A stretch of 16,964 nucleotides of DNA. It comes from an uncultured Pseudomonadota bacterium. Its GTDB lineage: Bacteria > Pseudomonadota > Gammaproteobacteria > Burkholderiales > Burkholderiaceae. The stretch spans positions 1 through 16,964 of the forward strand of contig CAMLIZ010000096.1 of the NCBI GenBank assembly GCA_946480245.1, written 5' to 3'. The notes under the pieces were generated by a model. It saw only the letters and a program-made list of their open reading frames with translations. It was not told the DNA's origin and did no database searches. A program made the translations under genes and the position numbers. Positions 1 to 8,179 of this stretch are shown in pieces (the stretch's first letter is position 1; each line of letters opens with the position of its first letter).

Positions 1-974
1 TGATCGTGCGCAACTTCAGCTACTGGGGCAAGGTGGACGGCAACGTCGACGAGGTCGTGTTCACGCCGATCGGCAACGACGCCACGCGTGTGGCCGCATT
101 GCTGTCCGGCGAAATCGACCTGATGGAGCCGGTGCCGCTGCAGGATGTGGACCGCATCAAGTCGGGAGGCAACTTCACGGTGCTGCAAGGGCCCGAGTTG
201 CGCACCATCTTCCTCGGCATGGACCAGAAGCGCGACGAGTTGCTGTTCTCGAACGTGAAGGGCAAGAACCCCTTCAAGGACAAGCGCGTGCGCCAGGCCT
301 TTTACCAGGCGATCGACATCAACGCGATCAAGTCCCGCGTGATGCGCAACGCGGCCACACCGACCGCGCTGATGGTGGGCCCGGGGGTGCGCGGCTTCCA
401 GCCCGACATGAACAAGCGACTGCCGTATGACCCGGAGGCGGCCAGGAAGCTGCTGGCCGAAGCCGGTTACGGCGGTGGCTTCGAGGTGGGCATGAACTGC
501 CCGAACGACCGCTACGTCAACGACGCCGCCATTTGCCAGGCGGTGGCGGCCAACCTCGCGCGCATCGGTGTCAAGGTGAACCTTCAGACGGAGACCAAGG
601 TCACCTACTTCCCGAAGATCCTGCGTCGCGACACCAGCTTCTACCTGCTGGGCTGGACGCCATCCACCGTCGATGCGCACGACGCCATGTTCAGCCTGAT
701 GGCCACGCCCGACGACAAGGGCCGGGGCCAGTTCAACCTTGGGTCCTACAGCAACCCGAAGTTCGACGAACTGACCGCCAAGGTCCAGTCGGAGACCGAC
801 GAGAAGAAGCGCAACGAACTGATCCGCGAGGCCTTCAAGATCCACCAGGACGACATCGGCCACATCCCGCTGCACCAGCAGGCGCTGGCGTGGGCCTTCA
901 ACAACAAGGTCAGCGTGGTGCAACTGCCCGACAACCGGATGTTCTTCAAGTGGGTGACGGTCAAGGGCAAGTGA
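1..974 (+). CDS. Peptide-type ABC transporter substrate-binding protein, C-terminal part (5' truncated by window)
   Basis: The gene is open from the window edge; the reading frame starts at base 3 and 323 residues are visible. It is a family 5 (DppA/OppA/NikA-like) extracytoplasmic solute-binding protein. Seen: a segment reading GDATRVAALLSGEIDL-like (here GNDATRVAALLSGEIDLME), the typical 'NPFKDKRVRQAF..AIDINAI' block, 'YDPEAARKLLAEAGY', and a C-terminal 'IPLHQQ' segment; these are family hallmarks. The signal peptide and lobe I start are outside the window. These proteins bind oligopeptides, dipeptides or other small ligands in the periplasm and hand them to the membrane permease pair. Its stop codon overlaps the GTG start of the permease gene, so the two are in one operon. 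The ligand cannot be told from the sequence. The GTG at position 6 is an internal codon, not the true start. Confidence 0.93.
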   Translation, partial: IVRNFSYWGKVDGNVDEVVFTPIGNDATRVAALLSGEIDLMEPVPLQDVDRIKSGGNFTVLQGPELRTIFLGMDQKRDELLFSNVKGKNPFKDKRVRQAFYQAIDINAIKSRVMRNAATPTALMVGPGVRGFQPDMNKRLPYDPEAARKLLAEAGYGGGFEVGMNCPNDRYVNDAAICQAVAANLARIGVKVNLQTETKVTYFPKILRRDTSFYLLGWTPSTVDAHDAMFSLMATPDDKGRGQFNLGSYSNPKFDELTAKVQSETDEKKRNELIREAFKIHQDDIGHIPLHQQALAWAFNNKVSVVQLPDNRMFFKWVTVKGK

Positions 975-1888
975 CGGCGCCCGGCACTGTCGCGCGCTTT
1001 CTCGACAGCGATCTCTGGTACAGCTTCCGCACCTCCCCGGTGGCCGTGGCGGCAGCGGTGGCGGCGCTGGTATGCCTGGTGTGTGCGGTGTTCGCCAACT
1101 GGGTGGCGCCGCACAATCCGTTCGACCTGGCCACGCTCGAGCTCACCGACGCGCGCTTGCCACCGGCGTGGTACCCGCAGGGCAGTGCCAAGTACCTGCT
1201 GGGTACCGACGACCAGGGCCGCGACATCCTCTCGGCGTTGATGTTCGGCGCGCGCATCTCGCTGTTCGTGGGGCTGGCGTCGGTGCTGCTGTCGGCGCTG
1301 GTCGGCGTGGCGCTTGGCCTGCTTGCCGGCTTCGTGGGTGGGCGCGTCGACGGCTTCATCATGCGGGTGTGCGACGTGATGCTGTCGTTCCCCGCGCTGC
1401 TGGTCGCCCTGCTGATCGACGGCGTGGGCCGCGCGATGTTCCCCAATGCCCAGGAGACCGTGGCCTTCGCAGTGCTGGTGCTGGCGATCGCGCTCACAGG
1501 GTGGGTGCAATACGCGCGCACGGTGCGCGGCTCGACCATGGTGGAGCGACACAAGGAGTACGTGCAGGCGGCGCGCGTGATCGGCGTGCATCCGTTCGCG
1601 ATCATGCGCCGCCACGTGCTGCCCAACGTGCTGGGGCCGGTGCTGGTGCTGGCCACGATTCAGGTGGCGACGGCGATCATCATCGAGGCCACGCTGTCGT
1701 TCCTCGGGGTCGGCGTGCCACCCACCTCGCCCTCGCTCGGCACACTGATCCGCGTCGGCAATGACTTCCTGTTCTCCGGCGAGTGGTGGATCACGGTCTT
1801 TCCCGGCGCGATGCTGGTGCTGATCGCGCTCAGCGTGAACCTGCTCGGTGACTGGCTGCGCGACGCGCTCAACCCGCGCTTGCGATGA
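971..1888 (+). CDS. ABC transporter permease, DppC/OppC type
   Basis: Inner-membrane permease of a peptide-type ABC importer, 305 residues, a normal length for the family. A first hydrophobic segment lies at about residues 23-45, followed by the OppC N-terminal signature 'LGTDDQGRDILS' (77-88), several membrane segments between 95 and 295, and the EAA loop that contacts the ATPases (about 196-219: EYVQAARVIG, then HVLPN). The start is taken as GTG 971 because it overlaps the binding-protein stop as GTGA and leaves about 20 cytoplasmic residues before the first membrane helix. The AAGGG at 963-967 is only 3 bases away, so initiation probably depends on translational coupling; the frame stays open upstream to 533, but that would lie inside the binding protein. 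The partner DppB-type permease is not in the window. Next gene begins 10 bases after the stop. Confidence 0.93.
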   Translation: MTAPGTVARFLDSDLWYSFRTSPVAVAAAVAALVCLVCAVFANWVAPHNPFDLATLELTDARLPPAWYPQGSAKYLLGTDDQGRDILSALMFGARISLFVGLASVLLSALVGVALGLLAGFVGGRVDGFIMRVCDVMLSFPALLVALLIDGVGRAMFPNAQETVAFAVLVLAIALTGWVQYARTVRGSTMVERHKEYVQAARVIGVHPFAIMRRHVLPNVLGPVLVLATIQVATAIIIEATLSFLGVGVPPTSPSLGTLIRVGNDFLFSGEWWITVFPGAMLVLIALSVNLLGDWLRDALNPRLR

Positions 1889-1898
1889 GGCGGGCACG

Positions 1899-2881
<983 letters not shown>

Positions 2882-2885
<4 letters not shown>

Positions 2886-3874
2886 CCCCGCTGGTGCAGG
2901 TCAACGACCTGGCGAAAACCTTTGAGGTGTCTGCGCCCTGGCTGAACCGCGTGGTCGAGCGCAAGCCGCGCCTGTTCGTGCATGCGGTCGACGGCGTGAG
3001 CTTCACGATCGAGCGCGGCAAAACGCTGGCGCTCGTCGGTGAGTCAGGCTGCGGCAAGAGCACCGTCGCCCGGTTGATGCTCGGCCTGTATGCGCCCACG
3101 CGCGGGCAGGTGTGCTTCGACGGTCACGACATCGATGCCACGCTGAAGGGGCGCCAAGGACGGGTGCTGCGCCGGCGCATGCAGATGATTTTTCAGGATC
3201 CGTATGCGAGCCTGAACCCACGGTGGACAGTGCGGCAGATCGTCGGCGAGCCCTTGCGCGAGCACGCCCTGGTGCCCGCCGGCGACGCCCACGATGCCCG
3301 CGTGGCGCAACTGCTGCAGTCGGTGCGCTTGGCCGCGGCCGACATGGCCAAGTACCCGCACCAGTTCTCCGGTGGGCAGCGCCAGCGCATCTCGATCGCG
3401 CGCGCACTGGCCACGCAACCCGAGTTGCTGGTGTGCGATGAGCCGACGTCGGCGCTCGACGTGTCAGTGCAAGCTCAGGTGCTCAACCTGATGAAGGACC
3501 TGCAGCGCGATCGCGGCCTGACCTACCTGTTCATCTCGCACAACCTGGCGGTGGTGCGGCACGTGAGCGACGCGGTCGGCGTGATGTACCTGGGCCGCCT
3601 CGTTGAACTGGCTGACAAGCGCACGCTGTTCGCGCAGCCGCGGCATCCGTACACGCGGATGCTGCTCGATGCGATTCCCGACATCCACATGAGCGGCCGT
3701 GCGCGCACGCCGGTGCAGGGCGAAGTGCCGAATCCGCTGCGGCCGCCCAGCGGTTGCGCGTTTCATCCGCGCTGTCCGCATGCCAACGCACGCTGCAGCG
3801 CAGAGCGGCCGGTGCTCCAAGTGCTCGGCGGCGTTCGCGTGGCGTGCCACGCGGTGGAGGAAGGGCGGCTTTGA
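2882..3874 (+). CDS. Peptide-type ABC transporter ATPase, DppF/OppF type
   Basis: Second cytoplasmic ATPase of the importer, 330 residues. Seen: an N-terminal insert between the first strands typical of the OppF/DppF branch (residues about 17-36), Walker A GESGCGKS (53-60), [12 protein letters not shown] around the Q-loop (103-114), signature FSGGQ (162-166), Walker B LLVCDEP (182-188), and switch H220 in ISHN. The C-terminal domain carries C292, C298, C305 and C322, with exactly the same spacing as in the preceding ATPase. ATG 2882 overlaps the previous stop as ATGA and has GAGG at 2870-2873. It is the last gene of the operon: the next gene is on the other strand, and the stop codon lies inside a perfect GC-rich hairpin. 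Confidence 0.94.
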
Positions 3875-3880
3875 GCCGCC
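3864..3880. terminator. Perfect GC hairpin at the end of the ABC operon (possible terminator)
   Basis: GGCGGCT (3864-3870) and AGCCGCC (3874-3880) form a perfect 7-bp stem with a 3-base TTG loop. The structure includes the dppF-type stop codon and lies between two convergent genes (next stop at 3884). There is no T-run on either side, so it does not meet the classical intrinsic terminator pattern; it could slow polymerase or protect the 3' end. Confidence 0.3.
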
Positions 3881-3883
3881 GGT

Positions 3884-4015
3884 TCAGTGGGACGCGGCGC
3901 TGGCCGCAGACGGTGCGGCATCGGCGGGGCTGGGCAGGCGCAGCGGGCCTTTTTGGCCGCAGGCACCCAAGCCGAGCGCCAGGCACAACACCAAGGCCAA
4001 GCCCCTTCTGCGCAC
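3884..4015 (-). CDS. lptM: LptM/YifL-type small outer-membrane lipoprotein
   Basis: A very short lipoprotein. Seen: a hydrophobic signal peptide after RRR, then a lipobox ending in GLGAC followed by GQKGPLRLP, the invariant CGxKGPL signature of the LptM (YifL) family; the tail is a short Ala/Ser/Pro-rich stretch. Known for the E. coli family member: it assists maturation of the LptD/LptE lipopolysaccharide export machine. The start is uncertain. GTG 4015 gives a 43-residue product with the lipid cysteine at 19, the usual signal length; ATG 4063 in the same frame gives 59 residues with a 17-residue polar leader. Neither has a clear ribosome binding site. A TAGAAT box at 4076-4071 would put transcription start almost at 4063, which also favours the GTG. 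In related genomes this gene usually precedes lysA; here it runs head-on into the ABC operon with 9 bases between stops. Confidence 0.82.
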   Translation of the reverse strand: MRRRGLALVLCLALGLGACGQKGPLRLPSPADAAPSAASAASH

Positions 4016-4085
4016 AGCGGGTTGGGGAGGGCTCGCTACACTGGTACGCGCATCTCCAAGCATGGCGCGGATTCTAGAACCCACG
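4016..4085. promoter_or_regulatory. Divergent promoter region between lptM and cyaY
   Basis: This short spacer must hold promoters for both directions. On the minus strand there is a TAGAAT -10-like hexamer (4076-4071) about 55 bases before the GTG start of lptM; no recognisable -35 accompanies it. On the plus strand there is a TACACT hexamer (4037-4042) about 44 bases before the cyaY ATG, again without a good -35. Assignments are by eye and tentative. Confidence 0.3.
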
Positions 4086-4418
4086 ATGAACACCTCCCTG
4101 AGCGACAGCGAATACCACCGCCTGGCCGAGACCCTGCTTGGCCGCGTCGAGGCCACGGTCGACCGCTGGCTCGACGAGGACCGCATCGACATCGACGCGC
4201 ACCGCACCGGCGGCCTGCTCGAGCTGCAGTTGCCCGACGGCAGCAAGCTCGTGGTCAACACACAGCCGCCGCTGCACGAGATCTGGCTGGCCGCCCGATC
4301 CGGCGGCTACCACTTTCACTACCAGGAGGGGCGGTGGGTCGACCGTGAAGGCGAGGAGTTCTTTGCGCGGCTCAGCGCCTGCGCGAGCGCGCAGGCAGGC
4401 AAGCCCCTGCAGTTCTGA
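4086..4418 (+). CDS. cyaY: Iron-sulfur cluster assembly protein CyaY (bacterial frataxin)
   Basis: Small cytoplasmic frataxin homologue, 110 residues, the usual length. Known role of the family: binds iron and the IscS cysteine desulfurase and modulates iron-sulfur cluster assembly. Seen: an acidic first helix starting SDSEYHRLAE, with further acids in VDRWLDED and IDIDAH; the beta-sheet block containing LLELQLPDGSKLVVN; the family's conserved QPPLHEIWLAARSGGYHF segment; and a C-terminal helix EEFFARLS. ATG 4086 is chosen because it starts directly at the first helix; the frame is open upstream to 3699, but that part is the other side of the lptM and dppF-type genes. Ribosome binding site weak. 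It is divergent from lptM and convergent with mrcA (20 bases between the stops). Confidence 0.95.
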   Translation: MNTSLSDSEYHRLAETLLGRVEATVDRWLDEDRIDIDAHRTGGLLELQLPDGSKLVVNTQPPLHEIWLAARSGGYHFHYQEGRWVDREGEEFFARLSACASAQAGKPLQF

Positions 4419-4423
4419 GGCGT

Positions 4424-4437
4424 GGCGGGCCGCCGCC
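4424..4437. terminator. Weak GC hairpin between convergent cyaY and mrcA
   Basis: GGCGG (4424-4428) can pair with CCGCC (4433-4437) across a 4-base loop in the 20-base gap between the two converging stop codons. No T-run follows in either direction, and CCGCC also occurs in an overlapping register, so this is only a suggestion. Confidence 0.15.
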
Positions 4438-4438
4438 G

Positions 4439-6823
4439 CTACTGCTTGAACAGGTCGAGGATGCTCTTGCGCTCCTCATCGACCGGGCTGCTGGCAGCGC
4501 GCGCCGGTTGCTCGTCCAGGCCCAGGCTGCTCACGCCGGACTGGTGGCTGTACTCCTCGTAGAACCATTCGCCGCCCACATTGACCACGCCCTCTGGCGG
4601 CTCGTACTCCTGCACCGGCACGTTGCGCAACGCGTAGCCCATGTACTCGATCCACACCGGCAGCGCGAGGCCGCCGCCGGTCTCACGATCACCGAGCTTG
4701 CGCGGCGTGTCATAGCCGATCCACACCACCGACACCAGATGCGGCTGGAAGCCGCAGAACCAGGCGTCCATCGAGTCGTTGGTGGTGCCGGTCTTGCCGT
4801 ACAGGTCGGGCCGCTTCAGCGCGGCCTGCGCACGCGCGGCGGTGCCGGTGCGCGCCACCTCCTGCAGCAGGCTGTCCATGATGAACGCGTTGCGCGGCTC
4901 GATCACGCGGGTGCTGTCGTCGAGAACCGGCGGCTTGGCCTCGTACAAGGGATGGTCGCGTGAGTCGGTGATGCGCGTGATCAGCACCGGTGGCACGCGG
5001 TATCCGCCATTGGCGAAGACGCTGTACGCCTCCACCATCTGCATGGGCGTGGTGGAGCCGGCGCCAAGCGCCATCGTGAGGTAGGCGGGCTGCTTCTCGG
5101 GGTCGAAGCCGAAGCGACTGGCCCACTCCTGCGCGTACTGCGGCCCGATGGACTGCAGGATGCGTATCGACACCATGTTCTTCGACTTGGCCAGAGCGCG
5201 TCGCATCGACATCGGGCCGTCGAAGGTGCCGTCGTAGTTCTTCGGCTCCCAGGGCTGGCTGCCGGTGGCGCCGGCGTCGAAGAACAGCGGCGCGTCATTG
5301 ATCACCGTGGCCGGCGTGAAGCCTTTCTCGAGCGCTGCCGAGTAGATGAAGGGCTTGAAGCTGGAGCCCGGTTGGCGCCAGGCTTGCGTGACGTGGTTGA
5401 ACTTGCTCTTGCTGTAGTCGAAGCCCCCCACCATGGCGTGCACCGCGCCGGTCTGCGGATCCATCGCGACGAAGGCGCCTTCCACTTCGGGCAGTTGGGT
5501 CAGCGTCCACTGGTCCTTGGCACCCTTGACCACGCGCACCACCGCGCCGCGGCGGATCTGCGTTTTGGGGCCGGCTCGCTCCGACAAGCCAGACGCCACG
5601 GGGCGCAGTCCCTCCCCGGTAACGGTGACCGATTCACCCGACTGCAGCACAGCGACGACCTTGCGTGGCGAAGCTTCCAGCACCACGGCGGCCCGCAACT
5701 CGTCGTTGTCGGGATGCTCGACCAGCGCCTCGGCGATGCGGGCGTCGAGCTCCTTGGGATCGGCCGGCAGGTCGATATAGGCCTCGGGGCCGCGGTAGAC
5801 CTGCCGGCGCTCGTAATCCATCAATCCCTTGCGCAGCGCGTGGTACGCGACGGCCTGGTCGTTGGCGTCGATGGTGAGGTAGACATTCAGCCCGCGGGTG
5901 TAGGCCTCTTCGCCATACTGATTGAACACCAGCTGGCGCGCGGCCTCCGCCACGTATTCGGCGTGCACCGGCACGTCGTTCTGCGCGCGGTACCTGAGCA
6001 CCTGTTTGCGCGCAGCGTCGGCTTGCTCGGACGTGATGAACCCGTTTTCGAGCATGCGCTCGATGATGTATTGCTGCCGTACCGTGGCGCGGCGCGGGTT
6101 GGCGATCGGGTTGTAGGCCGAAGGCGCCTTGGGCAGGCCAGCCAGCATTGCCGCCTCGGCCACCGTGATGTCCTTCAGCGGCTTGCCGAAATAGATCTCG
6201 CTCGCAGCGGCAAAGCCATAGGCCCGCTGCCCGAGGTAGATCTGGTTCATGTAGACCTCGAGGATCTGGCTCTTCGTGAGCTGGCTCTCGATCTTGAGCG
6301 ACAGCAGCACCTCGTAGATCTTGCGGATGAAGGTCTTCTCGGTCGAGAGATAGAAGTTGCGCGCCACCTGCATCGTGATGGTGGAGGCGCCCTGGCTGCG
6401 CGCTTCGCCGAAATTGGCCAGCCCGGCGCGTATGACGCCGAGGTAGTCGACGCCGCTGTGCTGGTAGAAGCGCGAATCCTCGATGGCAAGTACCGCGTCC
6501 TGCATCACCTTCGGGATCTGCTCGATGGGCACGAAGTGCCGGCGCTCCTCGCCATACTCGCCCAGCATCACGCCGTCAGCCGAATACACACGCATCGGCA
6601 GCTTGGGCCGGTAGTCGGTGAGGCCGCCGATCTCGGGCAGGTTGGGGTAGGCCACCGCGAGTGCGATGGCCAACAGCGCGGTCCCTGCAAACAGGCCGGC
6701 CATCGCCACGCCGAGCAGTCGCAGCAGGATCTTGACGAGGATTTGCGCCCAGGCGGGCCAGGAGGAGGTCAAGCGGGATATCGGATTCTTCGACGCAGGT
6801 TGGGTGCGTTCGGCTTCGGTCAT
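4439..6823 (-). CDS. mrcA: Penicillin-binding protein 1A (bifunctional glycosyltransferase/transpeptidase)
   Basis: Class A PBP, 794 residues, that polymerises lipid II and cross-links peptidoglycan in the periplasm while anchored in the inner membrane. Seen: cytoplasmic N-terminus, one membrane helix at about 31-58, GT51 glycosyltransferase domain with catalytic Glu115 in EDSRFYQHSGVD and the GASTITMQ motif (145-152), an OB-like linker region at about 350-445, then the transpeptidase with SSFK (nucleophile Ser487, Lys490), SKN (547-549) and KTG (677-679). All catalytic motifs are intact. The last 35 residues are a polar linker ending in SILDLFKQ. ATG 6823 is preceded by CAGGG about 7 bases upstream and a perfect TATAAT box 27 bases upstream. 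The symbol ponA is used for the same gene in other genera. It is divergent from pilM, the normal arrangement in many proteobacteria. Confidence 0.96.
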   Translation of the reverse strand: MTEAERTQPASKNPISRLTSSWPAWAQILVKILLRLLGVAMAGLFAGTALLAIALAVAYPNLPEIGGLTDYRPKLPMRVYSADGVMLGEYGEERRHFVPIEQIPKVMQDAVLAIEDSRFYQHSGVDYLGVIRAGLANFGEARSQGASTITMQVARNFYLSTEKTFIRKIYEVLLSLKIESQLTKSQILEVYMNQIYLGQRAYGFAAASEIYFGKPLKDITVAEAAMLAGLPKAPSAYNPIANPRRATVRQQYIIERMLENGFITSEQADAARKQVLRYRAQNDVPVHAEYVAEAARQLVFNQYGEEAYTRGLNVYLTIDANDQAVAYHALRKGLMDYERRQVYRGPEAYIDLPADPKELDARIAEALVEHPDNDELRAAVVLEASPRKVVAVLQSGESVTVTGEGLRPVASGLSERAGPKTQIRRGAVVRVVKGAKDQWTLTQLPEVEGAFVAMDPQTGAVHAMVGGFDYSKSKFNHVTQAWRQPGSSFKPFIYSAALEKGFTPATVINDAPLFFDAGATGSQPWEPKNYDGTFDGPMSMRRALAKSKNMVSIRILQSIGPQYAQEWASRFGFDPEKQPAYLTMALGAGSTTPMQMVEAYSVFANGGYRVPPVLITRITDSRDHPLYEAKPPVLDDSTRVIEPRNAFIMDSLLQEVARTGTAARAQAALKRPDLYGKTGTTNDSMDAWFCGFQPHLVSVVWIGYDTPRKLGDRETGGGLALPVWIEYMGYALRNVPVQEYEPPEGVVNVGGEWFYEEYSHQSGVSSLGLDEQPARAASSPVDEERKSILDLFKQ

Positions 6824-6834
6824 GGGTTTCCCTG

Positions 6835-6964
6835 CAGAAGGGTCGGCGCATTATAGGAAGTGCGTTTGGCCGACCTGCCGTAATTCGTGAACTGGTTGGC
6901 ATGTGGCCGAGAATGCCGCAGGGTTCTCCCCAGCAGGCGTTTGCCGCTTGTTTCAGAAGGGTCG
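6835..6964. repeat. 11-base direct repeat in the mrcA-pilM gap
   Basis: CAGAAGGGTCG occurs exactly at 6835-6845 and again at 6954-6964, 119 bases apart in the same orientation, both inside the divergent intergenic region. The first copy lies between the mrcA -10 box and its start codon and overlaps the left arm of the inverted repeat there; the second lies about 135 bases before pilM. The repeat is certain; its meaning is not. Confidence 0.6.
6850..6855 (-). promoter_or_regulatory. mrcA -10 box (TATAAT) within an inverted repeat
   Basis: Read on the minus strand, 6855-6850 is a perfect TATAAT, placing transcription start near 6843, about 20 bases before the mrcA ATG. No good -35 hexamer lies 16-19 bases upstream. 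GGTCGGC (6841-6847) and GCCGACC (6869-6875) form a perfect 7+7 inverted repeat around the box, so one arm would overlap the start point and the other the -35 zone, as an operator would. Confidence 0.5.
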
Positions 6965-7014
6965 CGAAAAGTCAGAGTTTCACAACGTAAGCGGGGGCTG
7001 AGGTGAGACTTTTT

Positions 7015-7061
7015 CTTTGTTGCACAAAGGCTTTACTGCTAGCATTGAAGTAACTTATTAA
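7015..7061 (+). promoter_or_regulatory. Candidate pilM operon promoter with upstream dyad
   Basis: CTTTGT-TGC-ACAAAG (7015-7029) is a perfect 6+6 inverted repeat. Immediately after it, TTTACT (7032-7037) and TATTAA (7056-7061) with an 18-base spacer resemble a sigma-70 -35/-10 pair (4 of 6 matches each), giving a start near 7068 and a leader of about 32 bases before pilM. The dyad centre would then be at about -46, a position used by activators. An alternative pair is TTGTTG (7017-7022) with TAGCAT (7040-7045), 17 bases apart. This block is clearly more AT-rich than its surroundings. By-eye assignment. Confidence 0.35.
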
Positions 7062-7099
7062 CAATGCAGCGCACGCAGTGACGCGTTGGGAGACTCGCC

Positions 7100-8179
7100 G
7101 TGAGCATTCTTGATGCGCTTTTGGGGCGGACGCCTCCGCCCATGATCGGCCTGGATATCAGTTCTTCTAGCGTCAAGCTGGTAGAACTTGGCAAGAGCGC
7201 AAGCGGGGAGTTTGTGCTCGAACGATTCTCGGCGGAGCCTTTGGAGAAAGGCTGGATTGCCGATGGCCAGATCGAAAAGTTCGACGAGGTGGCCGCGGCG
7301 GTTCGCCGATTGGTTCAAAAGAGCGGAACGCGCGCGAAACAGGTGGTGATGGCGATGCCGCAGTCGGCCGTGATCACCAAGAAGATCGTGCTGCCGGCGG
7401 GTCTGCGCGAGGAGGAACTCGAGTTGCAGGTCGAGTCGGAGGCCAACCAGTACATCCCGTTCTCCCTCGATGAGGTGAGCCTGGATTTCTGCGTGATCGG
7501 ACCCAGCGCAACTTCGGTCGGGGATGTCGACGTGCTGATCGCTGCGTCGCGCAAGGATCGCGTGCAGGATCGGCAGGGCCTGGCTGAAGCCGCAGGCCTG
7601 AAGCCGATGGTGCTGGACATCGAGTCACACGCGTCGCGCCTCGCGATGAGCCGCTTGATCCACGCGCTGCCCGGTGAGGGTCGCGACGCATTGGTGGCGC
7701 TTTTCGAGATCGGTGCCGACACCACGAGCCTCAAGGTGCTGCGCGACGACGACCTGCTGTACGACCGCGATCAGGCTTTTGGCGGCGGGCAACTCACGTC
7801 GCTGATCTCGCGGCAATACGGTTTCTCCTATGAGGAGGCCGAGCAGAAGAAGCTGTCGGGTGACCTGCCCGACGACTACGAAAGCTCGCTGCTCGAGCCG
7901 TTCGTCGACAGCCTCTCGCAGGAGATCGGCCGCGCGCTTCAGTATTTCTTCACCAGCACGCCGCACCACAAGGTGCACTACGTGATGCTGGCCGGAGGCA
8001 CGGCCACGCTACCGGGCCTGAAGGAGCGCGTGACGGAGCTGACCGGTTTCGCTTCGATGGTCGTCAACCCGTTCGACAACATGAAGCTGGGATCGGCGGT
8101 GCGCGAGGCCAAGGTGCGGCGCGAAGCGCCGTCGTACCTCACGGCCTGCGGCCTTGCGATGCGGAGGTTCACCGAGTGA
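7100..8179 (+). CDS. pilM: Type IV pilus assembly protein PilM
   Basis: Cytoplasmic actin-like ATP-binding protein of the type IV pilus alignment complex, 359 residues, normal length. It binds the short N-terminal tail of PilN and links the inner-membrane complex to the cytoplasmic motor side. Seen: N-terminal phosphate-binding strand IGLDISSSSVKLVEL (16-30), the conserved QVESEANQYIPF segment (110-121), second phosphate loop region LFEIGADTTSL (201-211), QAFGGGQLTS (225-234), and the adenosine-side motif MLAGGTATLPGL (296-307). The start is GTG 7100, with GGGAG at 7088-7092 seven bases before it. It is first gene of a long rightward run; its stop overlaps the pilN start as GTGA. Confidence 0.97.
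   Translation: MSILDALLGRTPPPMIGLDISSSSVKLVELGKSASGEFVLERFSAEPLEKGWIADGQIEKFDEVAAAVRRLVQKSGTRAKQVVMAMPQSAVITKKIVLPAGLREEELELQVESEANQYIPFSLDEVSLDFCVIGPSATSVGDVDVLIAASRKDRVQDRQGLAEAAGLKPMVLDIESHASRLAMSRLIHALPGEGRDALVALFEIGADTTSLKVLRDDDLLYDRDQAFGGGQLTSLISRQYGFSYEEAEQKKLSGDLPDDYESSLLEPFVDSLSQEIGRALQYFFTSTPHHKVHYVMLAGGTATLPGLKERVTELTGFASMVVNPFDNMKLGSAVREAKVRREAPSYLTACGLAMRRFTE

Noticed and set aside
533..970. Upstream extension of the permease frame into the binding-protein gene
   Set aside because: The extension has no hydrophobic or OppC character and overlaps coding sequence with clear family motifs in another frame.
3946..3958. GGCC-TTTTT-GGCC, looking like a terminator hairpin
   Set aside because: It is the reverse complement of the codons for the conserved Cys-Gly-Gln-Lys-Gly-Pro of LptM; the stem is only 4 bp and the T-run is its loop.
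5372..6856. A 494-residue plus-strand open frame opposite mrcA
   Set aside because: mrcA shows all catalytic motifs on the minus strand; the opposite frame has shadow composition (His, Leu, Arg, Gly, Val) and no domain.
6893..6915. TTGGCATG followed by GG/CG, reminiscent of a sigma-54 promoter before pilM
   Set aside because: The -12 element (TTGC-like) is missing at the required spacing, and the site is about 200 bases from pilM.
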